Of a stretch of DNA of 29,033 bases, positions 18,927 to 25,927 are shown in pieces (position 1 is the stretch's first letter; each line of letters opens with the position of its first letter). Below the pieces are notes generated by a model. The model worked only from the letters and a program-made list of their open reading frames with translations, was not told where the DNA came from and searched no databases. The stretch is from Chitinophagaceae bacterium (GTDB lineage: Bacteria; Bacteroidota; Bacteroidia; Chitinophagales; Chitinophagaceae): contig CANKNL010000007.1 of the NCBI GenBank assembly GCA_947483345.1, positions 1 through 29,033 of the forward strand, written 5' to 3'. A program made the translations under genes and the position numbers.

Positions 18927-21344
18927 ATGAAAAAAATAATCCTGCTTTTATTGATTGCATTGTTTGTTGCAGATGCCCAAAGCTATGCCCAGTTCTCCAA
19001 ATACATCATCCGATTAAAAGATAAAGGAACCAATCCTTTTTCTATCAGTAATCCTTCTGCCTATTTGACTACCCGGTCTATACAGCGAAGAACAAGATAT
19101 GGCATTGCCATTGATTCTACCGATCTGCCCATTACACCCCGATACATCGACAGTATCCGTTTGGCAGGCACTGTAACGATACTCAATTCTTCAAAATGGT
19201 TAAACCAGGTTTTAATTCAAACCTCTGATGCGGCGGCTTTGACTAAAATAAACGGCTTCCCTTTTGTATTAAGTTCAGGCCCACTGGCACCTTTTAATAA
19301 TATAAAAGATAAACCCGTTAATAAAAAACTGGATGTTGAATTAACTGCAATTACAAATACCGAAACACCCAATATTATTACAGCTGATTATTATAATTAC
19401 GGTCAGAGTTACGGTCAGGTACACCTGCACAATGGCGAATTTTTACACAACCGGGGATTTAGAGGACAGGGTATGCAGATGGCTGTTTTAGATGCCGGTT
19501 TTTTTCATTATTTAACACTGCCTACATTCGACAGTATTCGTAATAATGGCCAGGTATTGGGTACCTGGGATTTTGTAGCCGGTAATGCCAGTGTAGATGA
19601 GGACCATACACATGGTATGAACTGCCTAAGTACCATTGCGGCAAATATGCCAAGCGTTTTTATGGGCACTGCACCTAAAACTTCTTTTTATTTATACCGC
19701 ACCGAAGATGTTAACTCAGAATATCCTGTTGAAGAACAAAACTGGGTTGCAGGCATTGAAAGAGCCGATAGTTTGGGTATTGATATCTCATCCACTTCAT
19801 TAGGTTATTTTAATTTTGACAATGCCGTTTTCAATTATACCTATGCCAATATGGATGGCAATACTACACTAAGTGCGCGGGGTGCCGACATGGCAGCTAA
19901 AAAAGGAATACTCTGTGTTTTCGCTGCTGGTAACGAAGGCAATTCGGCCTGGCATTATCTCATTACACCTTCCGATGCAGACAGTGTAATGGCAGTTGGT
20001 GCAGTTAATACGTCGGGAATTATTGGAAGTTTTAGCAGTTACGGTCCCAGTAGCGATGGTCAAATAAAGCCTTCTGTTTCAGCAGTTGGAGTTGGGGCCG
20101 TTATTGCCAATCCATCTACGGGTCAGCCAACTTTTGGAAATGGAACTTCTTTTGCCTGCCCAAATATGGCCGGTTTAACCACTTGTTTATGGCAGGCCTT
20201 TCCCGAAATTAATAATATGGGCATTATTAATGTAATGCAACAATCTTCTACCAGAGCTACAAATCCCGATACAAGGGTTGGATATGGTATTCCGGATATG
20301 AAAAAAGCCTTTGTAAGTTTGATCAAACAATTATATACCCAACAATCGGCCGTAGCTAATTGCGGGGTTACTTTACAGTGGACGGCCAAAACAGATTCGG
20401 TAATCAGTATTATGGTTGAAAGAAAATTACCTGCTGATGCTAATTATACTGTCATCAATACCCAAACTTCTACTGGCGCATTTATATCCCGGAATTTTAC
20501 TTATACAGATGACCTTCGAAGCTTTCCAACAACCGGTGTTAAATATCGTTTTAGAATGACTATAGCTGCCGATACCAGTTTTTATTTAGATTCGATGAGC
20601 ATTAATTTTACACCAAGACCCAATTTGGGTGCAGATAAATCTGTAAATGCCTGCAGTGGCAATGCGGTTAATTTAACTACCCAGTTTGTTACTGCAGGGT
20701 TAGTCGCCAACTGGACTATAGGTGGCAATACGGTTTTAAATCCGGCCGCTGTAACAAGTACAGGGGTTTACCAATTAATAGCAATCAATAACAGTGGCTG
20801 TGCAGATACCGCTACAGTGAGTGTTACCATAAATGCCAAACCAGCTCTGGGTAGCGACCTGGCCTTTATAAAATGTACAGACAGTATTGTTAACCTCACT
20901 ACATTATACAGCACATCTGGTTTAACCACCGGTTGGACGGTTGGCGCCAATGCGGTTGCAAACCCTTTGGCAGTAACTGCTGCCGGTATTTATCAGTTGA
21001 TAGCCACAAACAATAATAGTTGTACGGATACGGCTTTGGTAACCCTCAGCAACAACCAGCAATTATGTACTGTAATTCCACCACCCTTACCTGAACAAAT
21101 TACAATAAGTCCAAACCCGGTTAGAGATAATTTATCTGTATTAGTTGTTAGAACAATGGCTGTAAAAGTGGATATACTAGTTCATAATGCAGCAGGCCAG
21201 GTGGTTTACCGTTCAAGTAACCAACAGACTGCCGGTACGCATACCTACAACATTCCTATGAAAAAAATGAGCGCTGGCATTTACTTTGTAACCGTACGTT
21301 TGAATGATAAAAAAGAAGTGATGAAGAAAATAATGCGCCAATAA
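18927..21344 (+). CDS. secreted S8 (subtilisin-like) serine peptidase with T9SS type A sorting domain
   Basis: 805 residues. A signal peptide (1 to about 21, cut near SYAQF) is followed by a propeptide-like region (about 22-130) and the S8 catalytic domain. The triad is complete: Asp189 in MAVLDAGFF, His229 in DEDHTHGMN and Ser408 in GNGTSFACPNMAG, with oxyanion Asn336 in FAAGNEGN. After a linking domain come two similar Ig-like modules (about 564-637 and 638-712, each starting LGAD/LGSD and ending GCADTATV / SCTDTALV). A type A sorting domain follows at 725-805 (ISPNPVRDNL ... AGQVVY ... SAGIYFV). The predicted route is Sec export, then T9SS secretion to the surface or medium as an extracellular protease. 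It ends 3 nt from the convergent methyltransferase gene, with no room for a separate terminator. Confidence 0.93.
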   Translation: MKKIILLLLIALFVADAQSYAQFSKYIIRLKDKGTNPFSISNPSAYLTTRSIQRRTRYGIAIDSTDLPITPRYIDSIRLAGTVTILNSSKWLNQVLIQTSDAAALTKINGFPFVLSSGPLAPFNNIKDKPVNKKLDVELTAITNTETPNIITADYYNYGQSYGQVHLHNGEFLHNRGFRGQGMQMAVLDAGFFHYLTLPTFDSIRNNGQVLGTWDFVAGNASVDEDHTHGMNCLSTIAANMPSVFMGTAPKTSFYLYRTEDVNSEYPVEEQNWVAGIERADSLGIDISSTSLGYFNFDNAVFNYTYANMDGNTTLSARGADMAAKKGILCVFAAGNEGNSAWHYLITPSDADSVMAVGAVNTSGIIGSFSSYGPSSDGQIKPSVSAVGVGAVIANPSTGQPTFGNGTSFACPNMAGLTTCLWQAFPEINNMGIINVMQQSSTRATNPDTRVGYGIPDMKKAFVSLIKQLYTQQSAVANCGVTLQWTAKTDSVISIMVERKLPADANYTVINTQTSTGAFISRNFTYTDDLRSFPTTGVKYRFRMTIAADTSFYLDSMSINFTPRPNLGADKSVNACSGNAVNLTTQFVTAGLVANWTIGGNTVLNPAAVTSTGVYQLIAINNSGCADTATVSVTINAKPALGSDLAFIKCTDSIVNLTTLYSTSGLTTGWTVGANAVANPLAVTAAGIYQLIATNNNSCTDTALVTLSNNQQLCTVIPPPLPEQITISPNPVRDNLSVLVVRTMAVKVDILVHNAAGQVVYRSSNQQTAGTHTYNIPMKKMSAGIYFVTVRLNDKKEVMKKIMRQ

Positions 21345-21347
21345 AAA

Positions 21348-22511
21348 TTATATTTTTTTAAAGACGGCTGTAAACATTGAGTCTGCTTTTTTATCATAAC
21401 CTATTAATAATTCCATCTGTAATAACTGCAGGTGGAATTTTTCTTTGATGAAGTCCACCATGGCTTCATTTTCTTTTTTAAAAACAGAACAGGTGATGTA
21501 AATAAAAATACCGTTTGTTTGTAAATGCGGAATAACAGCTGATACAATTTGCTGCTGCAAAGCAGCATAACCCGCTATCGTTTTAGTTTTAAAATAATAC
21601 AGTTGTTCGGGTGTTCGACTCCAGGTACCACTACCGGTGCAGGGTGCGTCGCATAGGATGAGTTGGGAGTCGGGAGTTAGGAGTCGGGAGTCGGTTTCCG
21701 TTAAGTCTGCAATGAACGATTTATAGTTTTTTATTCCTGCTGTCTCAAATCTTTGTTTAAGATTAGATAAAATGCTTTCCCTGATATCGGAGACGGTTAA
21801 TTCAATATGTCCTGCTAAAATATCGTATGCCAGAATTGATTTGCCACCACTGGCTGCACAGCAATCCCAGGCTGAAACCGTTTGCTGGATACTGGATGCT
21901 GGATCTTTTAAAAAATTCAGCACCTTTTGTGAATTAAGATCCTGTACAACAACTTCCTTATCAATATCAAGTATGTTATCAACCTTTGTTGAATTGGGTA
22001 ATACAATGCAATCATCCTGCGGCATATTAAATTCAATACCGGCATCCTGTAATTTTTTTATCACGGCTTCCTTATTACCCGGTCTTATGCGTAAAAACAG
22101 ATCGGGTTGAACAAAGAATGCTTTACCGAAAAATTCCACTTCAACACCGGCACTTAATTCTTCTTCAAAGGGAAAAACATCCCGGGCTGTAAAACCCAGC
22201 AGTTTTAATTTTTCTGAAACGGGTTTTGTAATGAGGCTATTCCACTCCGGTTTATGAAAATCTAAAAAATCATTGCTTTTCTCCTCACATATAAATACGG
22301 CAACAATTATTTTCTCCTCAACAGGTAATTGTGGTAAGGCTTTGCCCAGGCGGAAAAAATTATAACAGAGCGTTGTAATTTGTTTTCTGTCTCTGCCTCC
22401 GTATTTTTTGTTGGCGTTAAAATATTTTTTTAAGAATGCAGCAAAGGGTATATCTCCCCTGTATGAATCAATAATTGTTTTTGCAGAAATTAAATAGGAG
22501 TGATAACGCAT
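21348..22511 (-). CDS. RsmB/NOP2/Sun-family rRNA (cytosine-5) methyltransferase
   Basis: 387 residues. Members use S-adenosylmethionine to methylate C5 of cytosine in rRNA. The N-terminal part resembles the NusB-like/RNA-binding region of RsmB. SAM motif I is WDCCAASGGKS (from residue 215), the next motif is VSDIRESIL, and motif IV is LCDAPCTGSGTWSRTP with Cys291. The catalytic motif ITCSVFKKEN carries Cys341, so both conserved cysteines of the family are present. E. coli RsmB has 429 residues. Two low-complexity tandem 7-bp repeats lie inside the reading frame, encoding residues about 203-210 (just before motif I) and about 273-284 (just before motif IV). Both fall in loops between core strands, and the frame is intact. 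It lies downstream of odhB on the same strand and convergent with the protease. The exact target base is not predictable. Confidence 0.9.
   Translation of the reverse strand: MRYHSYLISAKTIIDSYRGDIPFAAFLKKYFNANKKYGGRDRKQITTLCYNFFRLGKALPQLPVEEKIIVAVFICEEKSNDFLDFHKPEWNSLITKPVSEKLKLLGFTARDVFPFEEELSAGVEVEFFGKAFFVQPDLFLRIRPGNKEAVIKKLQDAGIEFNMPQDDCIVLPNSTKVDNILDIDKEVVVQDLNSQKVLNFLKDPASSIQQTVSAWDCCAASGGKSILAYDILAGHIELTVSDIRESILSNLKQRFETAGIKNYKSFIADLTETDSRLLTPDSQLILCDAPCTGSGTWSRTPEQLYYFKTKTIAGYAALQQQIVSAVIPHLQTNGIFIYITCSVFKKENEAMVDFIKEKFHLQLLQMELLIGYDKKADSMFTAVFKKI
21661..21695. repeat. tandem heptamer tract (AGTCGGG-type, 5 units) inside the rRNA methyltransferase gene
   Basis: Five consecutive 7-bp units are visible: AGTTGGG, AGTCGGG, AGTTAGG, AGTCGGG, AGTCGGT. 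The consensus is AGTCGGG and each unit differs by at most two bases. On the coding (minus) strand it encodes a Thr/Asp/Ser/Leu-rich stretch, TETDSRLLTPDSQL, directly before motif IV. Base composition and periodicity differ from the surrounding coding DNA. Confidence 0.8.
21883..21904. repeat. second tandem heptamer tract (TGCTGGA-type, 3 units) inside the same gene
   Basis: Three consecutive 7-bp units TGCTGGA, TACTGGA, TGCTGGA, followed by a partial T. Three units equal 21 bp, which preserves the frame. On the coding strand the tract encodes PASSIQQ, just before SAM motif I. Its sequence family differs from the tract at 21661-21695, but the unit length is the same. Confidence 0.65.
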
Positions 22512-22516
22512 ATTTT

Positions 22517-22610
22517 TGGCCGGGAAGGCCGAAAGGTGAAAAAAAATAATTATTATAAAATGTTAGCGATTAAAAATAAAACTCACTGACGTCTTTCCGC
22601 CTTACCGGCA
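22517..22610. repeat. imperfect inverted repeat flanking the odhB-methyltransferase spacer
   Basis: TGGCCGGGAAGGCCGAAAGG (22517-22536) and CTTTCCGCCTTACCGGCA (22593-22610) are near reverse complements of each other, with a few mismatches and about 56 nt between them. The pair occupies most of the spacer between odhB and the methyltransferase gene. The second arm is followed on the plus strand by a run of T that runs into the odhB stop codon. It could be an mRNA structure, a weak terminator for odhB or the remains of a small inverted-repeat element. Confidence 0.45.
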
Positions 22611-22616
22611 TTTTTT

Positions 22617-23855
22617 TTATAACTCCAGCAAACTCTTCACCGGATCTTTACCAAACAGCATCAGTGCAGGGTTTTCAAGCAGTTCTTTTACCCTTACCAA
22701 AAACCCAACCGATTCCCTGCCGTCAATTATACGGTGATCGTAACTGAGGGCAACATACATCATCGGTTTAATAACTACCTGCCCGTTAATAGCCATGGGT
22801 CTTTCCATAATATTATGCATACCCAGAATAGCACTCTGTGGTATATTGATAATGGGCGTACTCATCATCGAACCAAAAACGCCGCCATTGGTAATGGTGA
22901 ACGTGCCGCCGCTCATTTCTTCAATCGTTAATTTATTTTCTTTTGCCTTGGTAGCCAGATCCCTGATTACCGACTCAATACCGGCCATGCTTAAACTTTC
23001 GGCATTGCGTATAACGGGTACTACCAGGCCTTTTGGCGCACTAACGGCAATGGATATATCACAGTAATCGTGATACAAAATATGTTCACCATCCATGTAC
23101 GCATTTACTGAGGGCCATTCCATTAATGCATATGTACAGGCCTTAGTAAAAAACCCCATAAAACCCAGGTTTACCCCATGCCATTCTTTAAATGTATCCT
23201 TGTATTTTTTTCTTACTTCCATGATGGCACTCATGTCCACTTCATTAAAAGTAGTCAACATGGCTGTTGTATTCTTGGCTTCCACCAGTCGCCTGCTTAT
23301 TGTTTTACGCAGGTTACTCATTTTTTGTTCACGACTGTTTCTTTCAAATAAAACAGTACCAGGGCGTCTGCCAGGATTATTCAAAGCATCCATGACATCC
23401 TGTTTCACAATTTTGCCGTTAGTCCCAGATGCCGTTACAACAGACGCATCAAGTTTTTTATCAGCCATGATGGCTGCCGCTACCGGTGTCACTTTTGTTT
23501 CATTTGGGGTTTGGGTATCCAGCTTTGCTGAAACATATGCAGCTGAATTGGCCATTTGTGATGCCGTTTTTGTTTCAGGATGGTCATCTTTTAGTAATAT
23601 CTTTGGCGTGGGTGGTACTGCTGCTGTATCAATTAAACAAACCACATCACCAATATGCAGTGTATCGCCTTCCTTCGCGATTATTTTAACAGCACCTGCC
23701 TGCTCGGCATTTAATTCAAAAGTGGCTTTTTCACTTTCCAGTTCTGCAATCACTTCATCCCTGTCGGCCCATTCATCATCCTGTTTGTGCCATTTTACAA
23801 GGGTTACTTCACTGATACTTTCACCTACAGTTGGAACTTTTATTTCAATCGACAT
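22617..23855 (-). CDS. odhB: OdhB (SucB), dihydrolipoyllysine succinyltransferase, E2 of 2-oxoglutarate dehydrogenase
   Basis: 412 residues. It is the core of the 2-oxoglutarate dehydrogenase complex and transfers the succinyl group from lipoamide to CoA in the TCA cycle (cytoplasm). The N-terminal lipoyl domain starts IEIKVPTVGESISEVTLVKW and carries the lipoylation site Lys43 in ELESEKATFEL. A peripheral subunit-binding domain lies at about 118-155 (TPVAAAIMADKKLDASVV, then GKIVKQDV). The catalytic domain ends with SYDHRIIDGRES, giving His374 and Asp378 of the DHRxxDG active site. Length and domain order are normal. No odhA (E1) or lpdA gene is adjacent in the window; the upstream flank holds only a decayed acyltransferase gene. 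The methyltransferase lies 105 nt downstream on the same strand. Confidence 0.94.
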   Translation of the reverse strand: MSIEIKVPTVGESISEVTLVKWHKQDDEWADRDEVIAELESEKATFELNAEQAGAVKIIAKEGDTLHIGDVVCLIDTAAVPPTPKILLKDDHPETKTASQMANSAAYVSAKLDTQTPNETKVTPVAAAIMADKKLDASVVTASGTNGKIVKQDVMDALNNPGRRPGTVLFERNSREQKMSNLRKTISRRLVEAKNTTAMLTTFNEVDMSAIMEVRKKYKDTFKEWHGVNLGFMGFFTKACTYALMEWPSVNAYMDGEHILYHDYCDISIAVSAPKGLVVPVIRNAESLSMAGIESVIRDLATKAKENKLTIEEMSGGTFTITNGGVFGSMMSTPIINIPQSAILGMHNIMERPMAINGQVVIKPMMYVALSYDHRIIDGRESVGFLVRVKELLENPALMLFGKDPVKSLLEL

Positions 23856-23875
23856 TAATAATTATTTAGAGTTAG

Positions 23876-24304
23876 GCAAATTTCGGGGAAAATAAAGGAT
23901 TACTAAAATTATTTAAAACCGGCAATAAAAAATCGGTGTCAACCATTTTTTGTTCAGCACTTTTTTTATGCTGTGTATTTGTCGATGCCACATGGCCCAT
24001 TCGTATACTGTATTGTTTGATGTACCTATTATTTCTTAGCTTTATTTATTACCCCGATAAATTATAATTTTTTGAAAACAAGACCTTGGTTAGTATTGGA
24101 TTATCATCCTACTTTTTATACCTGATACATCAACACCTGGGCGTACTTTTGATTCATAAACTGGGCGTTTATTTTTATCCCTTTGGTATTCTGTTTACCC
24201 TATTGGTATTCTATTTACTTATTTTATTCAGCAGAATCTATACTGAAAAAATAGATAAACCAATAGGCCGGTCATTAAAAAAGATTATGCTGATTAAAGA
24301 GTGA
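23876..24304 (+). pseudogene. 3' remnant of an acyltransferase-3 (OafA/YrhL-type) gene with an internal stop
   Basis: One reading frame (frame 2) runs from 23876 to 24304, interrupted by a single TAA at 24065-24067. After the stop it reads FFENKTLVSIGLSSYFLYLI, then HQHLG, and ends EKIDKPIGRSLKKIM. This is the typical last membrane-helix region of integral-membrane acyltransferases, with the SYxLYLIHQ signature. Before the stop the same frame gives hydrophobic residues such as RILYCLMYLLFLSFIYYPDK, which fit the preceding helix. The N-terminal part of about 250-300 residues, including the catalytic His, is absent; the frame meets a TAG at 23873 and then the divergent odhB start. The remnant cannot be an active enzyme. 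A 72-residue piece could start at the TTG at 24086, but that is unlikely to be a real gene. The rest of the 552-bp gap, 24305-24407, holds nothing I recognise. Confidence 0.65.
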
Positions 24305-24407
24305 TTTAAACCTTTGCAACTAATTTATCACACTTCATTTTTGGATAAGCCAATACGTTTGCCCATTGATTGAAGTGCCGGTATGATGCGCCTGTTATGT
24401 TTATTGA

Positions 24408-25277
24408 TTAGGAACCCAGGTAAGTACGCAATAATTTACAGCGGGATGCTGAACGCAATTTGGTAATGGCCTTGTCTTTTATCTGCCTGACTCTTTCACG
24501 TGTAAGATTAAAATGCTCTCCAATATCTTCCAGGCTTAATGCATGATCTACACCAATACCAAAAAAGAAACGAATGACCTCTTTTTGCCTTTCTGTAAGG
24601 GTACTTAAAGAGCGGTCTATCTCAGTTTTAAGTGACGCCTTAAATGCCAGCGAATGATCAGTTTTTTCGGCATTTTGATTGATCAGAACATCAATCAAAG
24701 TGCTGTCTTCGCCATCAGACAGGGGCTGATCCATACTCACATGCCTGGCTGCAACACCAAGTGTAGCTGCTATTTCATCGGCATCCATATCCAATAATAA
24801 GGCCAACTCTTCGGGTGTAGGCTCTCTTTCAAATTCCTGTTCTAATTGAGAAAAAGCTTTGCTGATGCGGTTTGTAAGCCCAACCTTATTTAAGGGCAAC
24901 CGGACTATTCTGGATTGTTCGGCCAATGCCTGTAAAATACTTTGGCGTATCCACCACACTGCATAAGAAATAAATTTAAACCCCCTGGTTTCATCAAATC
25001 GTTGTGCGGCCTTAATTAATCCAAGATTACCTTCATTAATCAAATCGGGAAGTGTTAAGCCCTGGTTTTGATATTGCTTGGCTACAGAAACAACAAACCG
25101 CAGATTGGCTTTGGTCAGTTTTTCAAGTGCTGCCTGATCGCCCTGCTTTATCCTGATGGCCAATTTAACCTCTTCTTCCGGTGTAATTAATTCTACTTTC
25201 CCAATCTCCTGCAAATATTTCTCTAAACTCTGACTCTCACGGTTTGTGATGGACTTAGTGATCTTTAACTGACGCAT
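24408..25277 (-). CDS. rpoD: RpoD/SigA-type primary sigma factor
   Basis: 289 residues from the ATG at 25277 (MRQLKITKSITNRES, the usual start of Bacteroidota homologues). An in-frame ATG at 25283 and a TTG at 25289 are alternatives. This short form lacks region 1.1, as is normal for the phylum. Visible parts are region 1.2 (SLEKYLQEIGK), region 2 with the core-binding LTLPDLINEGNLGLIKAAQR and -10-recognition FKFISYAVWWIRQSI, region 3 (EREPTPEELALLL), and the region 4.2 helix-turn-helix LEDIGEHFNLTRERVRQIK. It directs RNA polymerase to housekeeping promoters, in this phylum with the -7 element TAnnTTTG. A 269-bp AT-rich spacer separates it from the divergent START-like gene. The gene is intact and seems monocistronic. 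Confidence 0.95.
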   Translation of the reverse strand: MRQLKITKSITNRESQSLEKYLQEIGKVELITPEEEVKLAIRIKQGDQAALEKLTKANLRFVVSVAKQYQNQGLTLPDLINEGNLGLIKAAQRFDETRGFKFISYAVWWIRQSILQALAEQSRIVRLPLNKVGLTNRISKAFSQLEQEFEREPTPEELALLLDMDADEIAATLGVAARHVSMDQPLSDGEDSTLIDVLINQNAEKTDHSLAFKASLKTEIDRSLSTLTERQKEVIRFFFGIGVDHALSLEDIGEHFNLTRERVRQIKDKAITKLRSASRCKLLRTYLGS

Positions 25278-25387
25278 ACTCATATGCAAAAGATTTAAAT
25301 GTTACTTACAGGAAAAGTTATGGGTTAATAATATGTTAAAAACAGCTGGTTTTATTAACGTAATTTATACTATTTACTATATGTTTC

Positions 25388-25395
25388 CAAAAATA
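25388..25395 (-). promoter_or_regulatory. candidate -7 element upstream of rpoD
   Basis: On the minus strand this site reads TATTTTTG, an exact match to the Bacteroidota primary-sigma -7 consensus TAnnTTTG. It lies 110 nt upstream of the rpoD ATG at 25277. No clear -33 TTTG partner was seen at the usual spacing. The match is short and the region is AT-rich, so chance is a real possibility. Confidence 0.3.
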
Positions 25396-25546
25396 AAAAT
25401 CTAAAAGATTGTATTTCAGTAGCTTAAAATCGATAATGTTTAATCTTTTATGTTACTAACTAAAACAAAAAAAAGTAAATAAATAATTTGTACTGTGGAT
25501 TATTTTGTTATTATTGCATGAAGACAATGATTTTTAAAAAATAATA

Positions 25547-25927
25547 ATGAGTAAGAAAGTTTTATATACATTAGAATACCCGGTCAGATGTTCTCCGGGT
25601 ATTTTATATGATTTTTTAATTACCCCGGCAGGATTGCAGGAATGGTTTGCTGATAAAGTTAATGAGCGCGACGGCCAGTTCAGTTTTTCATGGAATGGCA
25701 CTGAAGAAAAAGCAGAATTAATTGATAGTGAAGAAGACAAATTTGTTCGTTTTCGTTGGGATTATATGACCAAAGACGAATATTTTGAATGGCGTATTGA
25801 TAAATCCGAAGTGACCAATCAGACCATTTTAGTAATCAGTGATTTTGCTGAAAAAAAAGAAATTAAAGACCAAAGCCAGTTATGGCAATATCAGGTGAAG
25901 GAATTATTTCACCGTTTGGGCAGTTAA
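25547..25927 (+). CDS. START-like (AHSA1/SRPBCC superfamily) domain protein
   Basis: 126 residues with no signal peptide or membrane segment; cytoplasmic. The pattern fits the START/AHSA1-type helix-grip fold: VLYTLEYPVRCSPGILYDFL, then ITPAGLQEWFADKV, then beta strands FSFSWNGTEEKAELI and KFVRFRWDY, and a long C-terminal helix (SQLWQYQVKELFHRLG). Such proteins bind hydrophobic ligands or act as co-chaperone-like modules; no specific ligand can be named. It is divergent from rpoD across 269 bp. Its stop codon overlaps the stop of the convergent downstream gene. The ATG at 25547 is used because it opens directly into the first beta strand, as in homologues. Confidence 0.82.
   Translation: MSKKVLYTLEYPVRCSPGILYDFLITPAGLQEWFADKVNERDGQFSFSWNGTEEKAELIDSEEDKFVRFRWDYMTKDEYFEWRIDKSEVTNQTILVISDFAEKKEIKDQSQLWQYQVKELFHRLGS

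Noticed and set aside
23095..23895. 266-residue ORF on the plus strand
   Set aside because: It lies antisense to odhB, whose lipoyl, binding and catalytic motifs are complete; the plus-strand translation has no recognisable domain.
24086..24304. 72-residue TTG-started ORF as a genuine small membrane protein
   Set aside because: It reads as the C-terminal end of an acyltransferase whose frame continues upstream across one stop codon; a remnant explains it better.
24331..24377. CACTTCA / TGAAGTG inverted repeat downstream of rpoD as a terminator
   Set aside because: The stem is only 7 bp, the loop is about 33 nt, and no T-run follows on the rpoD strand.
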